A stretch of DNA of 64,000 nt from Stomoxys calcitrans (lineage: Eukaryota; Arthropoda; Insecta; Diptera; Muscidae): contig NC_081553.1 of the NCBI RefSeq assembly GCF_963082655.1, positions 38,403,205 through 38,467,204 on the forward strand. The letters are read 5' to 3'. A program made the translations under genes and the position numbers. A model generated the notes under the pieces. The model worked only from the letters and a program-made list of their open reading frames with translations. It ran no database searches and had not been told where the DNA came from. Shown here piece after piece: positions 29,940-40,790 of the stretch; positions within the stretch are counted from its first letter, which is position 1, and every line of letters begins with the position of its first letter.

Positions 29940-32900
29940 ATAAAAAAGAAAATAAATTTAGAAAATCGTACCGGAAGTGGGAGAAATAGTACGTTTAGTA
30001 CCACAATTGGTACTATTTGGTATTTTCTTTGTAAATTGATCTAGAGCTCTGAATTTTGGTACTCAGATGCACTGTGGCTACCCTAATTGGGTTACTATAA
30101 AAGTTTTTGGAAATTTGTACATTTATGTACTTAAAAAAAGTATCAAAAAGGTACAAAATGGGTGAAATTTAGCAAAGGGCGGTAAGATAGAGGCAGAATT
30201 TGCAAAATTGATTTTAAAAAAATTGAATGCAAAAGTATGAGGGTGAAAAGAAAAATGGAAAGATAGTACTGGTAACAGGAGAAAATGTACGTTTAGTACC
30301 GCAATTGGTACCATTTGGTACTTTTCTTACAGATGGAGCTAGAGATCTACAATTTTGCATGAAGGTACAACTAGGAAATATATGAAGGGTGACTAAACAA
30401 TCTATTAAAAATGCAGACAATTTGGTACCAAAATTAGTACCATTTGGTACTTTCTTTACAGATAGAGCTAGATGTCTGAAATTTGGCATGTGGATACAAC
30501 TAGGAAAACATATGATAGGTGATATTGATCTTTTTACAATTCGTACATTTTGGTACCAAAATCAGTACCATTTGGTACTTTCTGTGCAGATGGAGCTAGA
30601 GATCTACAATTTTGCATGAAGGTACAACTAGGAAATATATGAAGGGTGACTAAACAATCTATTAAAAATGCAGACAATTTGGTACCAAAATTAGTACCAT
30701 TTGGTACTTTCTTTACAGATAGAGCTAGATGTCTGAAATTTAACATGCATGTACAACTAGGAAAACATATCATAGGTGATATTGATCTTTTTACAATTCG
30801 TACATTTTGGTACCAAAATCAGTACCATTTTGTACTTTCTGTGCAGATGGAGCTAGAGGACTGTAAAATATATATAAATATACTTGGTAAAAATATATGA
30901 TGCCCGACTATTTTTCACAACTCTTACATTTTGGTACCAAAATTGGTACTATTTGGTACTTTCTTTGTATATGTAGCTTGAGGTCCAAAATTTGGGATGT
31001 AGGTACAACAAAAAAATATATATTGGATGACTAAATGATCTATTCAAAATTCGTATATTTTAGTACCAAAATTGGTACTATTTTGTACTTTCTGTTCAGA
31101 TGGATCTTGAGGACCGAAATTTGGCATCTAAGAGATATATGATGGATGACAAAATGACCTAGTCAAAATTCGTACATTTTAGAACCAAAATTGGTACTTT
31201 CTTCACAGATGAAGCTAGAGGTGTGAAATTTATCATAGGTACAATTAAGAGATATATGATAAGGTGACTAAATGTTCTATTAAAAGTTCGTACATTTTGG
31301 TACCATTTGGTACATTCTGTTCAAATGGAGCAGGAAGTCTGAAGTTTGGCATGTGGGTACAACTAAGAGATATATGTTGGATGATTTAATGATCTATTCA
31401 AAATTCATACATTTTAGTACCAAAATTGGTACCATTTGGTACTTTCTATTCAGATGGATCTTGAGGTCCGAAATTTGGCATCTAGAGTTACAACTAAGAG
31501 ATATATGATGGATGACTAAATGATCTATTCAAAATTCGTATATTTTAGTACCAAAATTGGTACTATTTTGTACATTCTGTTTAGATGGATTTTGAGGTCT
31601 GAAATTTGGCTAGTGGGTAACTACTAAGAAATAAACATTGGGGGCTAAATAATCTATTCCACATTCGCACATTTAAGTATCAAAATTAGTACTTTCTTCA
31701 CAGATGAAGCTAGAGGTGTGAAATTTAGCATGTAGGTACAACTGAGAAATATATGATAAAGTGACTAAATGTTCTATTAAAAGTTCGTACATTTTGGTAC
31801 CATTTGGTACTTTCTGTTCAGAGGGAGCTGGAGGTCTGAAGTTTGACATGTGGGTACAACAAAGAGATATATGATGGATGATTTAATGATCTACTCAAAA
31901 TTCGTACATTTTAGTACCAAAATTGGTACCATTTCGTACTTTTCGTTCAGACTGATATTGAGGTCCGAAATTTGGCATCTAGGTACAACTAAGAGATATA
32001 TGATGGATGACTTAATGATCTATTCAAAATTCGTACATGTTAGTACCAAAATTGGTACCATTTTGTACATTCTGTTCAGATGAAGCTTTAGGTCTGAAAT
32101 TTGGCATGTGGGTACAAATAAGAAATAAATATTGGGGGGCTAAATGATCTATTCAACATTCGCACATTTAAGTACCAAGATTGGTACTTTCTTCACAGAT
32201 GAAGCTAGAGGTGTGAAAATTAGCATATAGGTTCTATTACAAGTTCGTATATTTTGGTACCATTTGGTACTCTCTGTTCAGATGGAGCAGGAGGTCTGAA
32301 ATTTGGCATGTGGGTACAACTAAGTGATATATGTTGGATGATTTAATAATCTATTCAAAATTCGTACATTTTAGTACCAAAATTGGTACCATTTTCTACA
32401 TTCTGTTCAGATGAAGCTTTAGGTCTAAAATTTGGCATGTGGGTACAAATAAGAAATAAACATTGTGTGGCTAAATAATCTATTCAACATTCGCACATTT
32501 TAGTACCAAAATTGGTACTTTCTTCACAGATGAAGCTAGAGGTGTGAAATTTAGCATATAGGTTCTATTATAAGTTCGTATATTTTGGTACCATTTGGTA
32601 CTTTCTCTTCAGATGGAGCAAGAGGTTCGAAATTTGGGATATAAGCACAACTAAGAAATACGTGATGGATGACTAAATGATCTATTTGTACACTTAAGTA
32701 CCAAATTTGGTACCATTTGGTACTTTTTGTTCAGATGGATCTTGAGGTCTGAAATTTTGCATGTGGGTACAACAATGAAATAAATATGGGGGGGCTTAAT
32801 GATCTATTTACCATTCGCACATTTTTGGTACCAAAATTGGTACCATTTGGTACTTTCTTCATAGATGAAGCTAGAGGTGTGAAATTTTACATGTAGGTAC

Positions 32901-33260
32901 AACTAATAAATCTATTATAGGTGACTAAATGATCTATTAAAAATTCTTACATTTTGGTACCAAAACTGGTACCATTTGGTACTTTCTTTGCAAATGGGTC
33001 TGGAGGACTGAAGTTTGGCATGTAGGTACAAGAAGGAAATATATAATGGGTGACTTAACGACCCATTCAAAATTCGATTATTTTGGTGCGGAAAAGTGCA
33101 AACTTCAAAATTCGTACATTTTGTTATCAAAAAGTTCAAACTAGGTACTAAAACGTACCAAATGCAGCTTTCTTTACAAATTGAGTTAAAGCGCTCAATA
33201 AGCCGATTCATTTATACCTTGGCAATATATGTATTGGGCTATTTGGTACTTTCTTGACAG
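29940..33260. repeat. Family E satellite (GGTACC-rich) with higher-order structure
   Basis: About 25 monomers of roughly 120-135 bp, each centred on a GGTACCAAAATTGGTACC-like palindromic word followed by ATTTGGTACTTTCTTT and AGATGGAGCTAGAGGTCTGA. At the left, two exact 257-bp dimers are visible (AGATGGAGCTAGAG... at 30331, 30588, 30845). In the middle, CTTCACAGATGAAGCTAGAG recurs at 31201, 31696, 32191, 32522 and 32857, spacings of 495, 495, 331 and 335. Frames of 70-147 residues here are artefacts. I do not recognise the family. Confidence 0.9.
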
Positions 33261-34252
33261 CAGGGGACCGATGTCTAAAATTTTATATGCAATTATTACA
33301 AAACTTCATTATCTTATAAACTGAGTGCCTAACTAGGTTTTCTAAGTCCTACACTAATAAGTGGGCATCAAAAACGGGAGTAAGGAAGCCGACCACCGGT
33401 GTGATAGTATTTTTATGAATTATTCTAAATTTTTAAATTTAGTTTTTAATTCTTTCTAAAGACGTTAACACTGTCCATTATTAAGAGAGCAGTAGGTAAA
33501 GCCTTTTACATTTCCACCGACATGGGCAAAATCATCATCATTATCTTCCAAGTAACAACTAAAATACAGCAATGACGGACAGGTAACATGCACTGGCCAT
33601 TAAATGAACTTGTCAAAAATGACAACTATTTTGTCATAAAATCAACAAATTTATGACCTCATCACCATAGTCGTTGTCCCCGTCTACATTGCCATCACAA
33701 TCATCATCATCATTTGCAACAGCAACTGCACCAAACACGTTGTTCTTGCTGTGTTCAACTTAATGCAGGGAGGGTAGAACACTGCAATTGCCAACCATAG
33801 GCAAAAGGAGTGGACAGACGGACGGACACAAAATGTGAAACAACACTCTAATGTCCGTATCTTTAAGATGGCATAGTAAAAATGTGTTTTTTTCTTCAAT
33901 AATTTTTCTTGAGAAAATTAAAGTTTGCAATTTTCTTCAGTCTTTCACTTAAATGAACAAGCCTACAATTAATGTCAAGGCTATAGGGAAATACAATTGG
34001 AAGAGCCATCTCAAAAGGTGTGAAGGTGTTAATGGCCATGGCATTATAAAGGATTAAGGGATAACATGGAAAAATGACGTAGACAATCAAGTCAAGTGTT
34101 TTTTTTTAATACTTTTTTTCAGATCAGGGTTGAAGAGGGAGACATATTTCCTCGAAACTTAGGAGAAAATGAAATGAAAGAGCATCAAGGTCAAGACAAC
34201 TGCCATGGTTAGTTATAGGGTTAGGTTATAAAACAAAAATTATCTGATGAAA
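33261..34252. other. Single-copy island, no gene seen
   Basis: Unique AT-rich sequence with CATCATCATT runs near 33530 and 33700. A 71-residue minus frame at 33684-33899 and a 64-residue one at 33896-34090 have no domain that I recognise. Carries the inverted-repeat motifs at 33611-33657. Confidence 0.5.
33611..33657. promoter_or_regulatory. Inverted TGTCA/TGACA and GTCATAAA/TTTATGAC pairs
   Basis: TGTCAAAAATGACA at 33611-33624 is an inverted repeat with a 4-base centre. It is followed by GTCATAAA at 33633-33640 and its complement TTTATGAC at 33650-33657. Same half-sites as at 21441-21479. Candidate homeodomain-factor sites by inference only. Confidence 0.3.
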
Positions 34253-34254
34253 TA

Positions 34255-34492
34255 TTGGGTTGCCCAAAAAGTAATTGCGGATTTTTCATATAGTCGGCGT
34301 TGACAAATTTTGTTCACAGCTGGTGACTCTGTAATTGCATTCTTTCTTCTGTCAGTTATCAGCTGTTACTTTTAGCTTGCTTTAGAAAAAAAGTGTAAAA
34401 AAAGTATATTTGATTAAAGTTCACTCTAAGTTTTATTAAAAATGCATTTACTTTCTTTTAAAAAAACCGCAATTACTTTTTGGGCAACCCAA
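34255..34492 (+). mobile_element. mariner MITE, complete, 238 bp
   Basis: TA at 34253-34254 and 34493-34494. Begins TTGGGTTGCCCAAAAAGTAA and ends TTACTTTTTGGGCAACCCAA. Nearly identical to the copies at 27605, 36112 and 63735. Confidence 0.95.
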
Positions 34493-34494
34493 TA

Positions 34495-35540
34495 GATATA
34501 AACTGCGTTATAGATCCGTGATTTTTTAGCTTAGGAACCCCTTACGCCTTGAAATAAAATCGAAATATATATACTTTCATATATAAATATTGATCTAACC
34601 TGTTTTCGTCAAAAACTTTCTCTATCACAATCTAAACTAATCTCCCCCTTGGGGGAGCTCTACTTTTATCAGCCAAGTCAAGTGGTGGCTCTTCCCCAGC
34701 TAGCGCCTAACAAATATAAAACATGTCCCCTAAATTCAACTAATCGCCACAACCAAATATTCCCGTTTTCCCCATATCATTACAATTTTTGTGGCGGTGC
34801 AAGCTGAATTATATGTGGATTCCTAGACAAAGTCCATTTTAAGTATCTATCGAAAACAAAGAACATTCCCCCCTCCACCCCCTTGCCCAAAAGCAAACTG
34901 ATAACTCTATCTTTCCAAAAAAAAAAACAAAAAAAAATATTTATCGCTTGAGGTTTGAGTAGAAAAAGTACCCAAAACCAAAAAGCTCTGATCCCAATCC
35001 CCCCCCAACCCAAAAATTTGTGATAAAAATTGATTATACAAGCAGTCAGTCCAAGTGCCATGGTTGATGATGGTGCAGTGCTCGATGGGAAATAAAACAA
35101 ACAGAACATCATCAATTAAAATACAAATGACACTTATGGGTGAACATTACCAAAAGTAAATATGTCATGACATTTTTAACTAAGCGCCCCACATTTCACA
35201 AATTCTCGAGTAAGTACTCCTTGTGTACACAATCACCATAAAGACAATTGGTAGACCGAATGGAAAAACCACATAAATGGTTCAATACAGTTGGGGTATG
35301 CCCAAAATTTAGATAGAGAGAGGAGTAATCTCTTGTTGACTGACTTTGTAACTTCCGAAAACCATTTTGGCAATATGAGTTCAAAATATGAAACTAACTG
35401 GACTGGGCCCACTCCGCTGCGCCTTCTTTTACTTTATATGGAACAAAATTTTCCTTGGAATCTTTATTTTCGACAATTAAAGAGCTTTTAGTGAAATACC
35501 AGTTTAACAATTTAAGTGTCTTCATCTGAATTCCATATGA
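34495..35540. other. Single-copy island, no gene seen
   Basis: Unique sequence with short homopolymer runs (A and C near 34918-35008). A 111-residue minus frame at 34780-35115 is rich in F and L but shows no domain, and it overlaps the homopolymer runs. A perfect TGTCATGACA palindrome lies at 35163-35172. Confidence 0.5.
35163..35172. promoter_or_regulatory. Perfect palindrome TGTCATGACA
   Basis: Two TGTCA/TGACA half-sites with no spacer, in a single-copy island. Same half-site as at 21441, 33611 and 49459. Confidence 0.25.
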
Positions 35541-35544
35541 TCTT

Positions 35545-35908
35545 TATTGGTCTACGAATTTTGGGTTTGGATGTAAGGTGTACTCCATTCTTAAAATACT
35601 GTATTTCAGCCCTATATACTCATGATGTCCGATTAGGGGTGTTTTCGCGAGGTGAGGTGGTCCCCCAGACACTTGGGGCTCTTCTCTCAAATACGATTTC
35701 TTAAAACCCCATATTGCCATTGGTTTTGAGGGGAGTTTACAGGATGAGGCGTCCCCCAAACACATGGTCCCAAAATTGGTTAACAAATTCGTATTCCTAT
35801 CTCAAATACCTTTCATTTGAGCCACACATTGACATGGTCGAAAAATGTTTACCCTGTGGGTGGTGTTTTGGGGAAGGGGTGATGTCTCAAATATATGGTC
35901 CTACATTT
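35545..35908 (+). repeat. Family A array, left part
   Basis: Two to three units: GATGTCCGATTAGGGGTGTT, GGTCCCCCAGACACTTGG, CCCCATATTGCCATTGG, TACCTTTCATTTGAGCCACA. Same orientation as 1-985. Interrupted by nested mariner MITEs at 35911-36385. Confidence 0.75.
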
Positions 35909-35910
35909 TA

Positions 35911-36109
35911 TTGGGTTGCCCAAAAAGTAATTGCGGATTTTTTAAAAGAAAGTAAATGCATTTTTTAATAAAACTTAGAATGAATTTCAATCAAACATAC
36001 TTTTTTTACACTTTTTTCTAAAGCAAGATAGAAGTAACAGCTGATAACTGACAGAAGAAAGAATGCAATTACAGAGTCACAAGCTGTGAAAAAATTTTTC
36101 AATGCCAAC
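35911..36109 (-). mobile_element. mariner MITE d, first part (split by MITE e)
   Basis: TA at 35909-35910, then TTGGGTTGCCCAAAAAGTAA and the body in reverse orientation down to AATGCCAAC. The remaining 36 bases are at 36350-36385. Inserted in a family A unit. Confidence 0.95.
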
Positions 36110-36111
36110 TA

Positions 36112-36347
36112 TTGGGTTGCCCAAAAAGTAATTGCGGATTTTTCATATAGTCGGCGTTGACAAATTTTTTCACAGCTTGTGACTCTGTAATTGCATTCTT
36201 TCTTCTGTCAGTTATCAGCTGTTACTTTTAACTTGCTTTAGAAAAAAGTGTAAAAAAAGTATATTTGATTAAAGTTCATTCTAAGTTTTATTAAAAAATG
36301 CATTTACTTTCTTTTAAAAAATCCGCAATTACTTATTGGGCAACCAA
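36112..36347 (+). mobile_element. mariner MITE e, inserted inside MITE d
   Basis: Complete copy flanked by TA at 36110-36111 and 36348-36349. The right terminus is slightly decayed (TTATTGGGCAACCAA). Excision of e with one TA restores the d word GCCAACTATATGAAAAATCC exactly as in the family. Confidence 0.95.
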
Positions 36348-36349
36348 TA

Positions 36350-36385
36350 TATGAAAAATCCGCAATTACTTTTTGGGCAACCCAA
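36350..36385 (-). mobile_element. mariner MITE d, remaining part
   Basis: TATGAAAAATCCGCAATTAC then TTTTTGGGCAACCCAA, with TA at 36386-36387. It completes the MITE begun at 35911. Confidence 0.95.
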
Positions 36386-36387
36386 TA

Positions 36388-36695
36388 ATATTAAATTCGT
36401 ATTCTACTCCCGAATACCTTTATTTGAGCCCCATATTGCGATGGTCAGTAAAAAATTGCTCTTTGTGGGGTATTTTGGGAAAGTGGTAGACCCCCCGGAA
36501 AATTGGTCCCGAAAGTGGATATCAATTCTTGCTCTACCCCGCAATGCCTTTCATTTAAGCCCCACATTGATATGGTCGGTAAGTAAGCCCAATTTTGGGG
36601 GTGTTTAAGGGAGTGGGGTGGTCCCCCTATCGCTAAGCCCTGAAAATATATCAGCAACGTGCTCTATTCTCATATATTACTTAGAATACCGAAAG
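36388..36695 (+). repeat. Family A array, right part
   Basis: Continues the family A units after the nested mariners: AAATTCGTATTCTACTCCCG, GAGCCCCATATTGCGATGGT, GGTAGACCCCCCGGAAAATT, TTTCATTTAAGCCCCACATT. Ends at the TA target of the next mariner. Confidence 0.75.
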
Positions 36696-36697
36696 TA

Positions 36698-37062
36698 TTG
36701 GGTTGCCCAAAAAGTAATTGCGGATTTTTTAAAAGAAAGTAAATGCATTTTTAATAAAACTTAGAATGAACTTTAATCAAATATATAATTGCCATTTTGT
36801 TCGATAACCTTTTGCCATCTTCCTGGCAAATTTAGTATTCCACGCTCATAGAACTTCTGGCCTTTATCTGCAAAAAACTGAACCAAGTGCGATTTTATAG
36901 CCTCATCATTGCCGAAAGTTTTACCATTTAAGGAGTTCTGCAAAGATCGAAATAAATGGTAGTGTGATGGTGCAAGGTCAGGGCTAAATGGTGGATGCAT
37001 CAAAAGTTCCCAGCCAAGCTCACTCAGTTTTTGGCGAGTGACCAAAGATGTGTTCGGTCTAG
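36698..37062 (-). pseudogene. mariner transposase, C-terminal third, with its right terminus
   Basis: The left end is the MITE-type terminus TTGGGTTGCCCAAAAAGTAA with TA at 36696-36697. On the minus strand the coding part reads RPNTSLVTRQKLSELGWELL, then HPPFSPDLAPSHYHLFRSLQ, NSLNGKTFGNDEAIKSHL, QFFADKGQKFYERGI and RWQKVIEQNGNYIFD, with a stop near 36773. In mariners the third catalytic residue is an aspartate in the SDYHLF word. Here it is histidine (SHYHLF), so this copy was already inactive. The gene is cut at about 37062, just after the second catalytic motif should have occurred. Beyond that point the open frame continues into LINE sequence, so the 126-residue frame 36773-37153 is a chimera of two elements. 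Probably a relative of the source of the 238-bp MITEs. Confidence 0.9.
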
Positions 37063-38054
37063 GCTTTTGGTCTTCCCGGTTTTCGTGTACCACTGTGTTT
37101 GCCTTCAAAAGACTTCTTTGCTGGAGCTTCTGAAAACATGACCTAGCCAACACAGCCGTTGTATTTTGATGCGTGTAACTATGCTACCGCCTTCATACAG
37201 CTCGTGGTTCATACGTCGCCTATATTCTCTTCATTATCCCAAACTGCTCCAAATATTTTGCAAAGAATCTTTCTCTCAAACACTCCAAGCACTGCCTCAT
37301 CTGCTTTCACAAGTACCCATGCTTCAGAACTATACAACAAACGGGTAGTATCAGTGTCTTGTATAGTGTAATCTTCGTCTGTCGAGAGGTGGCCTTGTTC
37401 CTAAACTGCTTACTTAGTCCAAAATAGCATCTGTTTGCCAGTATTATTCTTTGCTTAATCTCAAAACAGGTGTCATTCGTTTCGATTACGGCGGTGCCGA
37501 GGTAGATAAAGTTACTGATTGTCTCAAAGTTGTAGCTCCCAACTTTCTCCATTTTCTTTATCTGCTCCTCGGTTGTGCAAGGCTTTTTGGGAGTTGAAAC
37601 CCTCCATTTCGTCTTATCTCCATATACTGCCAGACCCATTTTCACAGACTCTCTTTCGATTCTTTCAAAGGCTGCAGTTACTACTTCCGTTGACCGACCT
37701 GTGATATCGATTTCATCGGCATAGGCGAGTAGCATGTGTTCTCTTGTGATTAGTGTGCCATATCTATTCACATCTGCATCTCGTATAATCTTCTCCAGCA
37801 GGATATTAAAGAGATCATATGATAGGCTGTCTCCTCGCTGTCTCCATTTAATACCAAATCTCGTTTGGTATTGAATGCTTCGGAGAGATTCTTTTCTATT
37901 TTTACTGAGGAAAGCGTATCAGCAAGTGTCATTCTGCAGAGTCTTATAAATTTTGCGGGGATACCAAACTCAGACATGGCTTGAAACACCTTTGAACGAA
38001 AAGGAGTATCGAAGGCGGCTTTGTAGTCAACAAAGAGATGGTAGGTGTTGATTT
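37063..38054 (-). pseudogene. Non-LTR retrotransposon, RT palm to C-terminal part (split LINE)
   Basis: Minus strand, continuing from 40003: KINTYHLFVDYKAAFDTP, AMSEFGIPAKFIRLCRMTL, a disturbed stretch after NTKRDLV, then LLAYADEIDITGRSTEVV. The RT active-site YADD has become YADE. Next come KKPCTTEEQIKKMEKVGSYN, FETISNFIYLGTAV, RIILANRCYFGLSKQFRN and, across a frameshift near 37310, the region equivalent to IKIQRLRWLGHV (complement near 37150). A terminal GTRKPGRPK-like word is encoded near 37065-37090. The 3-prime end is lost at the mariner junction. Same family as the fragment at 14372-15240. Confidence 0.85.
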
Positions 38055-40002
38055 TTATACCCTCCACCATAGGATGGGGGGTATACTAATTTCGTCATTC
38101 TGTTTGTAACTACTCGAAATATTCGTCTGAGACCCCATAAAGTATATATATTCTTGATCGTCGCGAAATTTTATGTTGATCTAGCGATGTCCGTCCGTCC
38201 TTCCGTCTGTCTGTCGAAAGCACACTAACTTCCGAAGGAGTAGAGCTAGCCGCTTGAAATTTTGCACAAATACTTCTTATTAGTGTAGGTCGGTTGGTAT
38301 TGTAAATGGGCCATATCGGTTCATGTTTTGATATAGCTGCCATATTAACCGATCTTGGGTCTTGAGTTCTTGAACCTCTAGAAGGCGCAAATCTTATCCG
38401 ATTGCAATGAAATTTTGCACGACGTGTTTTGTTATGATATCCAACAACTGTGCCAAGTATGGTTTAAATCGGTCCATAATCTGGTATAGCTGTCATATAA
38501 ACCGATCTAGGGTCTTGACTTCTTGAGCCTCTAGAGTGCGCAATTCTTATCCGATTTGAATGAAATTTTGCACGACGTATTTTGTTATGATATCCAACAA
38601 TTGTGCCAAGTATGGTTTAAATCGGCCCATAACCTGATATAGCTGCCATATAAACCGATCTTGGGTCTTGACTTCTTGCACCTATAGAAGGCGCAAATCT
38701 TATTCGATTTGAATGAAATTTTGCATGACGTATTTTGGTATGATATCCAACAATTGTGCCAAGTATGGTTCAAATCGGTTCATAATCTGGTATAGCTGTC
38801 ATATAAACCGATCTTGGGTCTTGACTTCTTGAACCTATAGAAGGCGCAAATCTTATCCGATTGGAATGAAATTTGGCACGGCGTATTTTGTTATGATATC
38901 CAACAATTGTACCAAGTATGGTTTAAATCGGTTCATAATCTGGTATAGCTGCCATATAAACCGATCTTGGGTCTTGACTTCTTGAGCCTCTAGAGTGCGC
39001 AATTCTTATCCGATTTGAATGAAATTTTGCATGACGTATTTTGTTATGATATCCAACAATTGTGCCAAGTATGGTTTAAATCGGTCCATAATCTGATATG
39101 GCTGCCATATAAACCGATCTTGGGTCTTGACTTCTTGAGCCTCTAGAGTGCGCAATTCTTATCCCATTTAAATGAAATTTTGCACGATGTATTTTGTTAT
39201 GATATCCAACAATGGTACCAAGTATGGTTCAAATCGGTTCATAATCTGGTATAGCTGTCATATAAACCGATCTGGGGTCTTGACTTCTTGAGCCTCTAGA
39301 GGGCGCAATTATCGTCCGATTTAACTGAAATCTTGCACGTAGTGTTTTGGTATAACTTTCAACAACTGTGCTAAGTATGATTCAAATCGGTTCATAATCT
39401 GATATAGCTGCCACATAAACCGATCTTGGGTCTTGACTTCTTGAGCCTCTAGAGGGCGCAATTCTCATCGGATTTGGCTGAAATTTTGCATGAGGTGTTT
39501 TGTTATGACTTTCAATAACTGTGCTAAGTATGGCGTAAATCGATATAGAACCTGATATAGCTGCCATATAAACCGATCTGGGATCTTGACTTCTTGAACC
39601 TCTAGAGGGCGCAATTCTCATCCGATTTGGCTGAAATCTTGTACAAGGGCTTCTCTCATGAACTTCAACATACGTGTCTAGTATGGTCTGAATCGATCAA
39701 TAGCTTGATACAGCTCTTATATAAACCTATCTCCCGATTTTGCTTCTTGAGCCCCTACAAGGCACAATTCTTATCCGAATGAACTAAAATATTACACAAT
39801 GACTTCTACAATGTCAATCAGCATTCATTTATGCTCCGAATCGGACTATAACTTGATATAGCTCCAATAGGATAACAGTTCTTATTCAATATTCTATGTT
39901 TGTCTACAAAGTGATACCGCGCATAGAACTCGACAAATGCGATCAATGGTGGAGGGTATATAAGATTCGGCCCGGCCGAACTTAGCACGCTCTTACTTGT
40001 TT
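38055..40002 (-). mobile_element. DINE-B element, complete, inserted in a LINE
   Basis: Starts TTATACCCTCCACCATAGGA, then GTATATATATTCTTGATCGT, a GTCC/GTCT tract near 38189-38215, CTAGCCGCTTGAAATTTTGC and about eleven units of roughly 153 bp. The terminus is GGAGGGTATATAAGATTCGG, CCCGGCCGAACTTAGCACGC and TCTTACTTGTTT. Deleting it rejoins LINE codons (ILEKTREE to KINTYHLF) in the same order as the unoccupied LINE copy at 14385-14420. Confidence 0.9.
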
Positions 40003-40790
40003 CTTCTCGGGTCTTTTCCAGGATTTGGTGCATTGTGAATATCTGGTCTAGGGTGGATTTATCAGGTCCAAAGACTTATTGATAGGGCCCAACTATCTCA
40101 TTGACTTTAGGTTGTAATCTTTCACACAGTACGCTCGATAGTATCTTGTATGCGATGGGGAGATGACTTATTCCTCTGTAGTTGGCACATTCCGTCTTGT
40201 CTCCTTTCTTGTGTATGGTGCATAATGTGCTGGGGTTTCAATCATCGGGTATGCGTACTTCTAGCCAGTTTGCGCAGATAAGCTGATGCGAACGCTTTAT
40301 CAGCGTGTCGCCTCCGGTCTTAAATAGTTCAGCGGGTAACCCGTCGGCTCCTGCTGCCTTGTTGTTGTATTTTAGTCGGGTCAATGCTACTTGGACCTCA
40401 TTCCGACTAGGAGGTGAACATTCTATACCATCATCTGGGATTGGTTCTGAGGTATCCTATTCGCCTCCAACGTCGGACACTAGCAGTGGGGTAAAATGTT
40501 CTTTCCACATCCTCAGCATGCTATCTGTGTCAGTTACCAGATTTCCTTGTTTGTGTCTGCAGCAGGATGTGCCTGCACCAAAGCCATCGGTTTGATGTTT
40601 AATTCTTTGGTAGAATTTCCGGACTTCATTCTGACTCCTGTACATCTCAAATGTGTTCACACCCACGTCTTTCCATTTCCTTTTTCTTTCTGCGGAATAG
40701 ACAAACGTCTATTCTCCCATCTTCTTTTCTCCCGATACCTCTACCTCAAAGGTCATATGGGATGCAAATAAAGGTTTCAGAGGGACCATC
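40003..40790 (-). pseudogene. Non-LTR retrotransposon, linker and RT fingers (split LINE)
   Basis: Minus-strand pieces in order: TFEMYRSQNEVRKFYQRIKH, GDTDSMLRMWKEHFTPLL-like sequence around 40500, then NKAAGADGLPAELFKTGG, STLCTIHKKGDK, YRGISHLPIAYKILSSVLCE and TMHQILEKTREE at the junction with the DINE-B. These correspond to the segment between endonuclease and RT and to RT motifs 0-2. Stops and frameshifts are present. The 5-prime end of the LINE is not seen beyond about 40790. Confidence 0.8.

Noticed and set aside
34780..35115. 111-residue F/L-rich frame that looks membrane-like
   Set aside because: It runs through A and C homopolymers in AT-rich DNA. Composition alone explains the hydrophobic look.
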